A DNA stretch of 64,000 bases from Luteibacter sp. UNC138MFCol5.1 (GTDB taxonomy: Bacteria; Pseudomonadota; Gammaproteobacteria; Xanthomonadales; Rhodanobacteraceae): NCBI RefSeq assembly GCF_900110505.1, contig NZ_FODZ01000003.1, positions 559,975 through 623,974 of the forward strand, in the 5' to 3' direction. The position numbers were made by a program, and so were the translations under genes. This document shows, in pieces, positions 1 to 8,668 of the stretch. How positions within the stretch are numbered: the stretch's first letter is position 1; the number at the start of each line of letters is the position of its first letter. The notes beneath the pieces were generated by a model, which worked only from the letters and a program-made list of their open reading frames with translations, was not told the DNA's origin and did not search any database.

Positions 1-2
1 AA

Positions 3-1241
3 CCCGTCCACGACGGCGGCATTGATGCAGGCATGGTGCTGCTTGGCGTCAACGGCCAGCAGCGCGACGCGGATGCGTTCACGCAACGAGTCATAGCGCG
101 GGCAGAAAACGAATCGAAGCGCTCGGCCGCGCCCATTCAAGTAACCGTCACCGGCCACTCTCTCGGCGGCACCCTCGCCGAGATCAACGCCGCGAAGTAC
201 GGCCTGCGTGGCGAAACGTTCAACGCCTATGGCGCGGGCAGTCTGTTCGGTGTGCCCGATGGTGGCAATCAGGTCATCGACCACGTACGGGCCGGCGACC
301 TCGTCAGTGCCGCGAGCCCGCACTTTGGTGAGGTGCGCGTTTACGCCGCGCAGCAGGATATCGATACGCTCGGCAAGGCGGGCTACCGCGACGACGGCGG
401 ACCGCTCAGCTTGCGCAACCCGCTCAAGGCGACGGATTTCGACGCGCACGCGATCGATAACTTCGTCCCGGACAGCAAGCTGCTGGGCCAGAGCATCATC
501 TCCCCCGAGAACCAGGCAAGGTACCGCGCGCACGACACCATGATCGATCGCTACCGCGGCGACGTCATGGCGCTACGGGAGGGTCTTTCCGCGCCGTGGG
601 AAGTGCCGAAGCACGCCATCGAGGGGGCCATCGACGCGGGGCGTTCCGTGGCCCACGCGGTCCGCGACGGCGTGCACACCATGGAACACGCCATCGGCGA
701 GGCCGCGCACGAGGTGAAGGAAACCTTCGAGCACGTCAGGGACGATATCGCCGAGGGCGTGCATGCCATCGGCGACAAGGCGCGCGGTGCATGGGACACG
801 ATCACGCACCCGGGTTCGTGGTTCGATCACGACAAGAAGGATGTGCCGCGGATCGATCACCCGTCGCACCCGGATCACGCGTTGTTCGAGCAGGCTCACG
901 GCGCTATCGGTCGGCTCGACGCGCAGCACGGGCGAGCCTCCGACGAACGCAGCGGCAACGCCGCGGCCGTGCTCACGGTAGCCGCGCGCCGCGATGGGCT
1001 GGACCGCATCGATCACGCCGTCCTCAGCGCCGACGCATCGCGCCTCTACGCCGTGCAGGGGCCCATGGATTCACCGCTGAAGCGCGTCACCGAGGTACCC
1101 ACCGTGCAGGCCTTGCAGACCCCGGTCGAGCAGAGCTCCGAGGCCTGGAGGAACGTCGCCGAACAACAGCGTCAGATGGCCGAGGCGCAGCGCCAGCAGA
1201 CACCACCCTCGCCGTCCGCGCCAATGCCCGGCCGTGCCTGA
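3..1241 (+). CDS. X-T4SS effector, lipase-like with C-terminal XVIPCD (5' partial)
   Basis: The reading frame is open to the left edge, so the N-terminus lies outside the window. The visible part begins in an alpha/beta-hydrolase (lipase class 3-like) domain: GHSLGG supplies the nucleophile serine, AGD about 50 residues later a possible catalytic Asp, and DAHAIDNF a possible His. A long amphipathic helical stretch (about residues 195-255 of the visible part) follows. The last ~120 residues match the Xanthomonadales VirD4-interacting domain: HPDHALF, LDAQHGR, GLDRIDH, YAVQG, a TPVEQSS block, then a Gln-rich tail. Such proteins are delivered by the X-T4SS into rival bacteria, where a lipase would attack membranes. 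The virD4 gene 1.9 kb downstream supports this. Family known; substrate inferred. Confidence 0.85.
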   Translation, partial: PVHDGGIDAGMVLLGVNGQQRDADAFTQRVIARAENESKRSAAPIQVTVTGHSLGGTLAEINAAKYGLRGETFNAYGAGSLFGVPDGGNQVIDHVRAGDLVSAASPHFGEVRVYAAQQDIDTLGKAGYRDDGGPLSLRNPLKATDFDAHAIDNFVPDSKLLGQSIISPENQARYRAHDTMIDRYRGDVMALREGLSAPWEVPKHAIEGAIDAGRSVAHAVRDGVHTMEHAIGEAAHEVKETFEHVRDDIAEGVHAIGDKARGAWDTITHPGSWFDHDKKDVPRIDHPSHPDHALFEQAHGAIGRLDAQHGRASDERSGNAAAVLTVAARRDGLDRIDHAVLSADASRLYAVQGPMDSPLKRVTEVPTVQALQTPVEQSSEAWRNVAEQQRQMAEAQRQQTPPSPSAPMPGRA

Positions 1242-1266
1242 TACGAACGAATACCGGACATCGACC

Positions 1267-1785
1267 ATGCGAACGATTCTGCCCATTGCCCTGCTCTTGC
1301 TTACCGCGCCCACCTTCGCGTCCACCACCATGTGTGCGAAGGGCGACGCGGTCGTGTTCTCGTGCCCTTTGGCGGGCAGCACGAAGGTCGTTTCGATCTG
1401 CGCCGCCGGCGACTTCGCCCATGATGAGGGCCGGTTCTACTACGCCTACGGGCGCGACGCGTCCCACCCCGAACTCATCTACCCGTCCGGGGCATCCATG
1501 GGCGAATTCACGCGTTCTCATCTCCGATTTGCCGGTAGCACCGGCGGTTACGCATACGCGTTCACCAACGCCGGATTCAAGTACGTGGTCTATTCGATCT
1601 CCGGCGCAAGCAACCTGCAGGAAGGCGGCCTCGTCGTATTGAAGGAGGGCGAAGCGAAACCTGTGAAGCGCAGCAGCTGCCAGTCGGGCGCCATCGTCGA
1701 CACCGGAGACGACGCCCTGATCGACGCTACGCTGAAACTGAAGCGCGACGCGGTGATCGAAAAGACCGGCCTCCCCACACGCTGA
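1267..1785 (+). CDS. Small secreted protein, candidate immunity protein (X-Tfi)
   Basis: 172 residues. I chose the ATG at 1267 because it gives a clean Sec signal peptide (MRTILPIALLLL then TAPTFAS); an upstream GTG at 1234 overlaps the preceding gene and would bury that signal. There is no lipobox, so a soluble periplasmic product is expected. The mature part has four Cys (CAKG, FSC, ICA, SSC), enough for two disulfides, and a YAYGR...ELIYP motif that I associate with uncharacterised periplasmic proteins. It lies between two effector genes, 36 bp before the GH19 effector. Known X-T4SS peptidoglycan-hydrolase effectors are paired with periplasmic inhibitors, so an inhibitor role, most simply against the GH19 enzyme, is inferred. 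No sequence identity to a known inhibitor was recognised. Confidence 0.6.
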   Translation: MRTILPIALLLLTAPTFASTTMCAKGDAVVFSCPLAGSTKVVSICAAGDFAHDEGRFYYAYGRDASHPELIYPSGASMGEFTRSHLRFAGSTGGYAYAFTNAGFKYVVYSISGASNLQEGGLVVLKEGEAKPVKRSSCQSGAIVDTGDDALIDATLKLKRDAVIEKTGLPTR

Positions 1786-1821
1786 TCGCGCCGACCCAGG
1801 CGCGCATAAGGACATTCGAAC

Positions 1822-3102
1822 ATGACAGCGAAGCAGAACGCGGACTACCTTCTCGATGCAGCCATGAAAGCCGGCATCACCGACCCGAAGGAACTCGGTA
1901 ACTTCGTGGGGCAGATGCACGTCGAATGCGGTGGCTATGGCCGCATGAGCGAGAACCTCAACTACTCGGGCGAGCGTCTCCTCGAAGTGTTCCCGGGCCG
2001 TAACGGCATGGATACACCCGCCGAGGCCAGCCGCATTGCCGCCGGAGGTCCCGAGGCCATCGCCAATGCCGTGTACGGTGGCTCCTGGGGCAAGAAGAAC
2101 CTGGGCAACACCGAACCCGGCGACGGCTGGACCTTCCACGGGCGTGGGTACGTTCAGCTGACGGGGCGGGACAACTACGAGCGCGTCGGCAAGGAACTCG
2201 GTCTCGACCTCGTCACGCATCCAGAGCTTGCGGAGGACAAGGAGATCGCGGCGAAGATCGCCATTCACTATTGGAAGGACCGCGTCGTGGCGAACCACGA
2301 CCAGGGCGACGTAAAGGCGGCCTGCTTCGACATCAACGGCGGGCACAATGGCCTGTCTGCCCGGAAACGGGCCGCCGAGGCCTGGGAGGAGGCGCTTGAG
2401 AATGGATACAAGCCGAATGGCCCCGAGTCCCTCCCGACACAGGAAGCGGGCCGTCGACACCTGTCGAAAGACAAGGTGATCCACATTCAGGAAATGCTCC
2501 GCGATCAGGGCTATGTCGATTCGAAGGGCAAGCCGCTCGATCCGGACGGCGCGATGGGTAAGGAAACGAAGGCGGCGATCGAGAAATTCCAGACGGATCA
2601 CCAGCTGAAACCGGATGGCATTGTCGGACCAGCGACGCTCAAGGCGCTCGAAGCCGGACGTACGCCCAAACAAGATGGGCCGCGCGCGGCGGCACCGCCC
2701 CTGCTCGACGATGTCGCACACCCGGCTAACGCCATGTTCCGGCAGGCGCTTGGCGAATTGCAGAAGCTCGATGTCGCTCATGGTCGCCCCTCGGGCGAGC
2801 ACACTGAGCGCCTCGCCGGCTCCCTCACCGCATCGGCCACTGCGGCCGGCATGGACCGCATCGACATGGTCGGACTGAACCGCGATGCCACGCGCGTCTA
2901 TGCGGTTCAGGGGCAGGAGCATTCCCCGTTCAGGAAGGTGGCGGATGTCGATGTGATGCAGGCCGTGCAGACCCCGCTCGAACAGAGCAGCGCGGAAGCG
3001 CACGCCAGCAGCCAGACGCAGGCCGGGACCGCGGCGATACACGCGAACTCCCAGCGGCAGGCAGAGGCACATACCACGCAACAGAGCGCCCGACACGTTT
3101 GA
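1822..3102 (+). CDS. X-T4SS effector: GH19 peptidoglycan hydrolase, PG-binding domain, XVIPCD
   Basis: 426 residues in three parts. Residues about 1-190 form a GH19 chitinase/endolysin-type domain: MHVECGGYG puts the likely catalytic Glu at residue 35, and ENLNYS and FHGRGYVQLTGRDNY are family hallmarks. Residues about 210-280 form a PG_binding_1 repeat (IQEMLRDQGY, AIEKFQ, DGIVGPATL). From about residue 293 comes an XVIPCD (MFRQALGEL, LDVAHGR, GMDRIDM, YAVQG, TPLEQSS) with a Gln/Ser/Ala-rich tail. There is no signal peptide, as expected for a T4SS substrate. The architecture matches the X. citri antibacterial effector type exemplified by XAC2609. Predicted role: cleavage of rival peptidoglycan after VirD4-dependent delivery. 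Confidence 0.92.
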   Translation: MTAKQNADYLLDAAMKAGITDPKELGNFVGQMHVECGGYGRMSENLNYSGERLLEVFPGRNGMDTPAEASRIAAGGPEAIANAVYGGSWGKKNLGNTEPGDGWTFHGRGYVQLTGRDNYERVGKELGLDLVTHPELAEDKEIAAKIAIHYWKDRVVANHDQGDVKAACFDINGGHNGLSARKRAAEAWEEALENGYKPNGPESLPTQEAGRRHLSKDKVIHIQEMLRDQGYVDSKGKPLDPDGAMGKETKAAIEKFQTDHQLKPDGIVGPATLKALEAGRTPKQDGPRAAAPPLLDDVAHPANAMFRQALGELQKLDVAHGRPSGEHTERLAGSLTASATAAGMDRIDMVGLNRDATRVYAVQGQEHSPFRKVADVDVMQAVQTPLEQSSAEAHASSQTQAGTAAIHANSQRQAEAHTTQQSARHV

Positions 3103-3136
3103 TCGGACATTCCAGGGAACGAAGGCAGATTGAAGC

Positions 3137-4819
3137 ATGATGAAGAACAAGGGATTTTGGGCGGCGGTGCTCGGCGTCGTCGCCCTGGTGGTCGGTAACT
3201 TTTTCGCGGGCTGGTTGACGCTGGCGTTTCTTCGCCTCTCGGACGTGCCGACGGGATGGGGTACCTATCTCAGCTACATTCGCGCGCTGAACCATCCGCA
3301 GGTGCAGCCCTACGCGTGGCGGATCGAGACCGCCGGTATCGTCGGCTTCCTGTTGCCGATGGTGGCGTGGCTGTTCGCGCTCTACCTGCTCATGAAGCGC
3401 AAGGCCAAGGCGATCCATGGCGACGCGCGTTTCGCGACCGCGGCCGATCTGCGCAAGCAGAAGATGCTTTCGCCGTCGCCAAACGGCATCCTCGTCGGCA
3501 AGTTCGGCGGCCAGCTGGTGCGCCTGCCCGGGCAGCAGTTCGTGATCCTCGCGGCGCCGACCCGTTCGGGCAAGGGCGTGGGCGTGGTGATTCCGAACCT
3601 GCTCGATTACCAGGAATCGACGGTCGTCCTGGACATCAAGCAGGAGAACTTCGACCTCACCAGCGGCTGGCGGGCGTCGCAGGGACAGGAAATCTACCTG
3701 TTCAATCCGTTCGCGGAGGACCGGCGCACGCATCGCTGGAACCCGCTCACCTATGTGTCGAAAGACCCGGCGTTCCGCGTATCGGACCTCATGAGCATCG
3801 CCACGATGCTCTACCCCGACGGCTCGGACGACCAGAAATTCTGGGTCAGCCAGGCGCGCAACGCCTTCATGGCGTTCTCGCTGTACCTGTGCGAGAAGTG
3901 GGACGACGACGAGAAGCACGGTCGCCCGGAAATCGTGCGGAGCAAGCCGACGCTCGGGATGATCTACCGACTGTCCTCGGGCGACGGCACCGACCTGCGC
4001 GAGCTCTACACGCGCCTGTCGAAGGAGCCTTTCCTGAGCGCCAACGCGCAGTCGGCGTTCGCCAACCTGTTGTCGCAGGCGGCGGAGACGTTCGCGTCGA
4101 TCCTCGGCACGTTCAAGGAACCGCTGAACGCGTGGATCAACCCGGTGCTGGACGCCGCGACCAGCGCGGACGACTTCCTGCTCACGGATGTGCGCAAGAA
4201 GAAGATGACGATCTACATCGGCATCCAGCCGAACAAGCTGGCCGAGAGCCGGCTGATCGTGAACCTGTTCTTCAGTCAGCTGATCAACCTCAACACGAAG
4301 GAGCGGCCGGAGAACAACCCGGCCCTCAAGCATCAGTGCCTGCTCCTGATGGACGAGTTCACGTCGATCGGCAAGGTCGAGATCATCGCGTCCGCGGTCG
4401 CGTACATGGCCGGCTACAACATCCGCCTGCTGCCGATCATCCAGAGCATGGCGCAGCTGGACGCGGTGTACGGCAAGGATGTCTCGCGCACCGTCATCAC
4501 CAACCACGCGCTGCAGATCGTCTATGCGCCGCGCGAGCAGCAGGATGCGAACGACTACTCCGACATGCTCGGCTACACCACCGTGCGGCGGGAGAACATC
4601 ACGAAGAGCAAGAAGGGCGACGTTTCGAAGAGCCACTCGGAGGAGAAGCGCGCCCTGATGCTGCCGCAGGAGCTGAAGGCCATGGGGCCGGACAAGGAGG
4701 TCTTCCTGTACGAGGGCATCCCGCACCCGGTGATGTGCACCAAGATCCGCTACTACCAGGACAAGTACTTCACCCAGCGGCTGCTGCCGAAGGTGAGCGT
4801 GCCGACGCTGGCGGTCTGA
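3137..4819 (+). CDS. virD4: VirD4/TraG-type coupling protein of the X-T4SS
   Basis: 560 residues, a normal length for VirD4. Two N-terminal membrane segments (about residues 7-30 and 58-82) are followed by the cytoplasmic ATPase: Walker A as PTRSGKG near residue 150 and Walker B as LLLMDEF near residue 410. It is the inner-membrane receptor that recruits effectors, here by binding the XVIPCD of the two proteins encoded upstream, and energises their transfer. It starts 34 bp after the GH19 effector gene on the same strand, so co-transcription is likely. No virB genes are in the window; they probably lie upstream of position 1. Confidence 0.95.
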   Translation: MMKNKGFWAAVLGVVALVVGNFFAGWLTLAFLRLSDVPTGWGTYLSYIRALNHPQVQPYAWRIETAGIVGFLLPMVAWLFALYLLMKRKAKAIHGDARFATAADLRKQKMLSPSPNGILVGKFGGQLVRLPGQQFVILAAPTRSGKGVGVVIPNLLDYQESTVVLDIKQENFDLTSGWRASQGQEIYLFNPFAEDRRTHRWNPLTYVSKDPAFRVSDLMSIATMLYPDGSDDQKFWVSQARNAFMAFSLYLCEKWDDDEKHGRPEIVRSKPTLGMIYRLSSGDGTDLRELYTRLSKEPFLSANAQSAFANLLSQAAETFASILGTFKEPLNAWINPVLDAATSADDFLLTDVRKKKMTIYIGIQPNKLAESRLIVNLFFSQLINLNTKERPENNPALKHQCLLLMDEFTSIGKVEIIASAVAYMAGYNIRLLPIIQSMAQLDAVYGKDVSRTVITNHALQIVYAPREQQDANDYSDMLGYTTVRRENITKSKKGDVSKSHSEEKRALMLPQELKAMGPDKEVFLYEGIPHPVMCTKIRYYQDKYFTQRLLPKVSVPTLAV

Positions 4820-4844
4820 CGGTCCTATTGGGAGGGGCCGGCCG

Positions 4845-4872
4845 GATCGCCGATGCGATCGGCTCCCACCCC
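4845..4872. repeat. REP-like element, family C (single arm)
   Basis: The arm contains GATCGCCGATGCGATCGGC followed by TCCCACCCC. The same arm recurs at 8109-8136 facing an inverted copy, so this is a dispersed palindromic repeat. It lies just downstream of virD4. Confidence 0.6.
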
Positions 4873-4955
4873 TTCGGCGGGGGGCTCGCGGGAAGTCCGG
4901 GACACTGGCGACGGGCATGCCCGGCTCGCTTAACCTGAGTTCATAAACCGGTCGG

Positions 4956-5077
4956 TATAGTTATTCCCAAGGCAGCCGAGATGGCGCCGGTCCCAGGCAC
5001 ATAAGGCGGTTCCCCTGCTGCTGGTGCGAAGATGGAATACCCCAAAAGCCCACGGCCTCCCCTCCGTGGGCTTTTTC
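4956..5077 (+). ncRNA. Candidate small RNA upstream of mutS
   Basis: A TATAGT -10-like hexamer (4956-4961) is followed about 85 bp later by a strong intrinsic terminator (5044-5077). A transcript of about 110 nt starting near 4968 would end before mutS, whose start codon is at 5177. The interval has no plausible ORF and carries several short C-rich tracts (TTCCCAA, GTCCCAG, TTCCCCTG, and CCTCCCCT in the terminator loop). That resembles C-rich-loop sRNAs described in Xanthomonas, but no homology could be tested. The -35 region is weak. It could instead be a non-functional remnant ending at the virD4 operon terminator. Confidence 0.4.
5044..5077 (+). terminator. Intrinsic terminator, potentially bidirectional
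   Basis: The stem AGCCCACGG (5047-5055) pairs with CCGTGGGCT (5064-5072) around an 8-nt C-rich loop. A T run follows (5072-5076) and an A run precedes (5044-5047), so it could work on both strands. It separates the virD4/sRNA region from mutS. Confidence 0.8.
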
Positions 5078-5176
5078 ATGCCCGGTCGCCAGGCGGCACC
5101 CCCTTCCCCGGTCGCTTATCATGTGTGGCTGGCGTGCCATGGGTGGCGCGCCGTCACGCATCGACCGAAGACACGC

Positions 5177-7765
5177 ATGGCCATCGCTGAAGAAGACCGC
5201 TCCGCCACCGCAGGGCATACGCCCTTCATGCGCCAGTACCTGGCGGCGAAGGCGGAGCATCCCGACATCCTGCTGTTCTTCCGGATGGGCGACTTCTACG
5301 AGTTGTTCTACGACGACGCGCGCAAGGCCGCGCGCCTGCTGGACATCACCCTGACCCAGCGCGGGCAGTCGGCCGGCGCGCCGATTCCCATGGCGGGCGT
5401 CCCGTACCACGCCGTGGAGAACTACCTGGCCCGGCTGGTGAAGCTCGGCGAATCCGTCGCGCTGTGCGAGCAGATCGGGGACCCGGCGACGTCGAAGGGC
5501 CCGGTGAAGCGCGAGGTGGTGCGCATCGTCACCCCGGGCACCGTGACCGACGCGGCTCTGATGGAAGAGCGCCGGGACAACCTCCTGCTGGCGATCTCCG
5601 CGGGCCCGAAGGGCTACGGGCTCGCATGGGTGGATCTTTCCACCGGCCGGTTCCTGCTGACCGAGGTGCCCTCCCCCGAGGGCCTCGCCGCCGAACTCGC
5701 GCGCCTCCAGCCGGCGGAGACGCTGGTGAGCGAGGATGTCGCATGGCCGAAGCTGGTCTCGTCGCTGCCGGGCCTGCGCAAGCGGCAGCCCTGGCATTTC
5801 GACGGCGATGCGGCGACGCGCGAACTCTGCCGCTTCTTCCGCACGCGCGACCTGCTCGGCTTCGGCGTGGACGGCATGCCGCTCGCCATCGCCGCGGCGG
5901 GCTGCCTGTTGGGTTACGTGGAAGAAACCCAGAAGAGCGCCCTGCCACACCTGACCGGCATGGCGGTCGAGAACGCGGGCGAGACGATCGCGATGGACGC
6001 CGCCACCCGGCGCAACCTCGAAATCGACACGCACCAGAGCGGCAACGTCGACAACACGCTGCTCGGCGTGCTCGACGAGACCGTGACGCCGATGGGCGCG
6101 CGCCTGCTGCGCCGCTGGCTGAACCGTCCGTTGCGCGACCGCGGCGTGCTGCGCGCCCGGCATCAGGCGATCGGCAGCCTGATCGACTCGCGCCGGCACG
6201 TGTCGCTGCGCGAGCGGCTGCGCGGCGTCGGCGACCTCGAACGCATCCTCGCGCGCGTGGCGTTGCGCTCGGCGCGTCCGCGCGACCTGTCGACGCTGCG
6301 CGACGGCCTCGCCGCGGCGCCCTTGTTGCGCGAGGAGATCGCGGGCCTCGACAGCCCGCTGCTGCACGGCCTCGTCGACCGCATCGGCGATCACGCCGAG
6401 ACGGCCGATCTCCTGGCGCGCGCGATCATCGCGCAGCCGCCGGTGCTGCTGCGCGACGGCGGCGTGCTGGCCGAAGGGTACGACGAGGAACTGGACGAAC
6501 TGCGGCGCCTCTCGACCAACGCGGACCAGTTCCTGGTCGACATGGAAGAACGCGAGAAGGCGGCCAGCGGCATCCCGACGCTGAAGGTCGGCTACAACCG
6601 CGTGCACGGCTACTACATCGAGATCACCAAGGCGCAGGCGGAAAAGGCCCCGCAGCACTACACGCGCCGACAGACGACGAAGAACGCCGAACGCTACATC
6701 ACCGAAGAACTCAAGCAGTTCGAGGACAAGGTGCTCTCCGCGAAGGAGCGCTCGCTGATGCGCGAGCGCGCGCTGTACGAGCTGCTGCTCGACCGGCTCA
6801 TCGAGCGCCTGCCGGCGCTCAAGATCGGCGCGGCCGCGATGGCGGAGCTGGACGTCCTGGCGGATCTCGCCGATCGCGCCGAGGCGCTCGACTGGGCCGC
6901 GCCCGAGCTCACCGACGTGCCCGGCATCCGCATCGACCGCGGCCGCCACCCCGTGGTGGAGAAGGTGCGCGACGAGCCGTTCGAGCCGAACGATCTCGCG
7001 CTCGACAAGAGCCGCCGAATGCTGGTGATCACCGGCCCGAACATGGGCGGTAAGTCCACCTACATGCGCCAGAACGCGCTGATCGTGCTGCTCGCGCACG
7101 TCGGCAGCTATGTGCCGGCGTCGGGCGCGACGATCGGCCCGATCGATCGGATCTTCACGCGCATCGGTGCGGGCGACGACCTGTCGCGCGGCCAGTCCAC
7201 CTTCATGGTGGAGATGAGCGAGACGGCGAACATCCTGCACAACGCCACCGAGTGCAGCCTCGTGCTGATGGACGAGGTGGGCCGCGGCACCAGCACGTAC
7301 GACGGCCTGTCGCTCGCGCGCGCCGCCGCCGTGCACCTCGCGGCGACCAGCTGCGCGTTCACGCTGTTCGCCACGCATTACTTCGAGCTCACGGAGCTCG
7401 CGGGCGAGTTCCGCACCATCGCCAACGTGCATCTGGATGCCGTGGAATACGGCGAGCAACTGGTCTTCATGCACACGGTCAAGGACGGCCCGGCGAACCG
7501 CAGCTTCGGCCTTCAGGTGGCCGCGCTGGCCGGCTTGCCCAAGACGGTGATCGCGGATGCGCGGCGCTACCTCGCCGCCCTGGAACAGGGACACGAGGTG
7601 ACCGCCGCGGTCGCCGCGCCGGTGCCCGCGGCGCCGCAGATGGGCCTGTTCGCGCCGCCGCTGCCGTCGCCGGTGGAGGAGGCCCTGCGTGCGCTCGATC
7701 CGGACGATCTGGCGCCCCGCGAGGCGCTGGATCAGCTCTACAAGCTGAAGAAGATGCTGCGCTGA
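5177..7765 (+). CDS. mutS: DNA mismatch repair protein MutS
   Basis: 862 residues, typical for MutS. The start at 5177 gives [10 protein letters not shown]; the frame is open further upstream, but that part has no family similarity. The mismatch-reading FYE motif is at residues 40-42. The C-terminal ABC-type ATPase has Walker [11 protein letters not shown] (about 618-628), the [11 protein letters not shown] signature and [13 protein letters not shown] as Walker B/D-loop. It binds mismatches and small loops and recruits MutL. The gene appears monocistronic: a terminator precedes it, and a REP element and candidate sRNA follow it. Confidence 0.98.
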   Translation: MAIAEEDRSATAGHTPFMRQYLAAKAEHPDILLFFRMGDFYELFYDDARKAARLLDITLTQRGQSAGAPIPMAGVPYHAVENYLARLVKLGESVALCEQIGDPATSKGPVKREVVRIVTPGTVTDAALMEERRDNLLLAISAGPKGYGLAWVDLSTGRFLLTEVPSPEGLAAELARLQPAETLVSEDVAWPKLVSSLPGLRKRQPWHFDGDAATRELCRFFRTRDLLGFGVDGMPLAIAAAGCLLGYVEETQKSALPHLTGMAVENAGETIAMDAATRRNLEIDTHQSGNVDNTLLGVLDETVTPMGARLLRRWLNRPLRDRGVLRARHQAIGSLIDSRRHVSLRERLRGVGDLERILARVALRSARPRDLSTLRDGLAAAPLLREEIAGLDSPLLHGLVDRIGDHAETADLLARAIIAQPPVLLRDGGVLAEGYDEELDELRRLSTNADQFLVDMEEREKAASGIPTLKVGYNRVHGYYIEITKAQAEKAPQHYTRRQTTKNAERYITEELKQFEDKVLSAKERSLMRERALYELLLDRLIERLPALKIGAAAMAELDVLADLADRAEALDWAAPELTDVPGIRIDRGRHPVVEKVRDEPFEPNDLALDKSRRMLVITGPNMGGKSTYMRQNALIVLLAHVGSYVPASGATIGPIDRIFTRIGAGDDLSRGQSTFMVEMSETANILHNATECSLVLMDEVGRGTSTYDGLSLARAAAVHLAATSCAFTLFATHYFELTELAGEFRTIANVHLDAVEYGEQLVFMHTVKDGPANRSFGLQVAALAGLPKTVIADARRYLAALEQGHEVTAAVAAPVPAAPQMGLFAPPLPSPVEEALRALDPDDLAPREALDQLYKLKKMLR

Positions 7766-7772
7766 TGCAGCC

Positions 7773-7866
7773 GTGGGAGCGCGCCCTGCGCGCGACATGT
7801 TTTCGCGAAGAGCTCAGGGCCTGAAGCTCACCGCTAAAAGATGTCGCGCGCAGGGCGCGCTCCTAC
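7773..7866. repeat. REP-like palindrome pair, family A
   Basis: The arm GTGGGAGCGCGCCCTGCGCG with CGACATG and its inverted copy ending GCGCTCCTAC face each other across about 35 bp, just after the mutS stop codon. The same element recurs at 37026, 41173, 46024 and 55026. The GTAG/GTGG head is typical of REP elements mobilised by RAYT (TnpA-REP) transposases; no RAYT gene is in this window. Confidence 0.8.
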
Positions 7867-7941
7867 AGGGGATAGCTTGCGATTGGGATGGTCTATCGAC
7901 GCCATTCGAACAAACGAATTCCATCGATCGGTCCGGTTTCC

Positions 7942-8080
7942 TATAGTCATCACCGGTGCGGCGCCGAACGCGCACCGGCTTCAAGCGGGCAAGACGACTC
8001 TCCATCCAACGGCCCGCGACAGCCCCCGCCCCACCCCGCGTCAGCAGCCCGGGTTGGACTCGCGGGGGCTGTTTTTTTGG
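7942..8080 (+). ncRNA. Candidate small RNA downstream of mutS
   Basis: A TATAGT -10-like hexamer (7942-7947) is followed by a 5' hairpin, CCGGTGCG (7953-7960) with CGCACCGG (7971-7978), and about 50 nt later by a long terminator stem. The predicted transcript is about 125 nt. No ORF with a ribosome-binding site is evident, and the next plus-strand gene is almost 5 kb away, so this is not a leader. The -35 match is poor, leaving the promoter uncertain. Confidence 0.4.
8019..8078 (+). terminator. Intrinsic terminator with long T run
   Basis: ACAGCCCCCGC (8019-8029) pairs with GCGGGGGCTGT (8062-8072), and the T run continues to 8078. The 32-nt intervening loop can fold further. It would end the candidate RNA beginning near 7954. 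Confidence 0.7.
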
Positions 8081-8108
8081 CTACACCGGCCCTTGGCCCG
8101 CTACGCGG

Positions 8109-8197
8109 GATCGCCGATGCGATCGGCTCCTACCCCTCCGGTAGCGGGCTTGCGGTGGGGCGACTACCGGGGGGTGGGAGCCGATCGTATCGGCGAT
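8109..8197. repeat. REP-like inverted pair, family C
   Basis: The arm at 8109-8136 (GATCGCCGATGCGATCGGC then TCCTACCCC) faces its inverted copy at 8171-8197 (GGGTGGGAGCCGATCGTATC then GGCGAT), separated by 34 bp. It fills the gap between the candidate sRNA and the convergent S4-domain gene. Confidence 0.7.
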
Positions 8198-8228
8198 AGG
8201 GCGCACGGGACCGCCGCGACCTCCTTCC

Positions 8229-8627
8229 TCAGAGCGTCTTCTTCAGATCCTGGATCAGCCGGCGATCGCGCTTGTCGGGACGCGCGTCCGGGCGGAGCAA
8301 CGCGCCGCCCGTCAGGCGGCGGTCTTCGCGCTGGCGTTCGCGCTCGGCGACGCTGGCCTCGGTCTCCGCATAGAGCTTGCGCGCCTCCGGCGCCGGGCCG
8401 CGCTTCTGCGACAGCCCCGTCACGGTGCAGACGAGTCGCTCTTCCCCACGAGTGATGCGCAGCGTGTCACCCACCTGCACCGGCTTGGCCGGCTTGCAGG
8501 TGGCATCGTTGAGTTCGACCTTGCCGCCGTCGATCGCCTGCTTGGCGAGGCTGCGGGTCTTGAAGAAGCGCGCGGCCCAGAGCCACACGTCGGCGCGGAC
8601 GCCGGAGGTCGTCGAGGTATCGGTCAT
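8229..8627 (-). CDS. hslR: RNA-binding S4-domain protein, Hsp15 (HslR) family
   Basis: 132 residues. The N-terminal half is an S4 domain: VRADVWLWAARFFKTR, LAKQAIDGGKVELN and VQVGDTLRI match the Hsp15 pattern. The C-terminal third is a basic, Arg/Asp-rich tail (PDARPDKRDRR), as in Hsp15. Members bind stalled 50S subunits carrying peptidyl-tRNA and aid ribosome rescue under heat stress. The start at 8627 gives the conventional N-terminus; the long upstream frame is out-of-frame coding of the neighbouring carrier gene. It lies 41 bp downstream of that carrier gene on the same strand. Confidence 0.88.
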   Translation of the reverse strand: MTDTSTTSGVRADVWLWAARFFKTRSLAKQAIDGGKVELNDATCKPAKPVQVGDTLRITRGEERLVCTVTGLSQKRGPAPEARKLYAETEASVAERERQREDRRLTGGALLRPDARPDKRDRRLIQDLKKTL

Positions 8628-8668
8628 CTTCGAGTGATAGGGTCGGCCCGGGCGATCGCAAGCCCCGC

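Noticed and set aside
33-1241. Treating the ATG at 33 as the start of the lipase effector
   Set aside because: The frame is open to the window edge with plausible coding residues (VHDGGIDAG) and the hydrolase fold would lack its first strands, so the gene is 5' truncated by the window.
4930-5077. Naming the mutS-upstream RNA as Xanthomonas sX13
   Set aside because: Only C-rich loops are shared in style; without an alignment the identity cannot be claimed.
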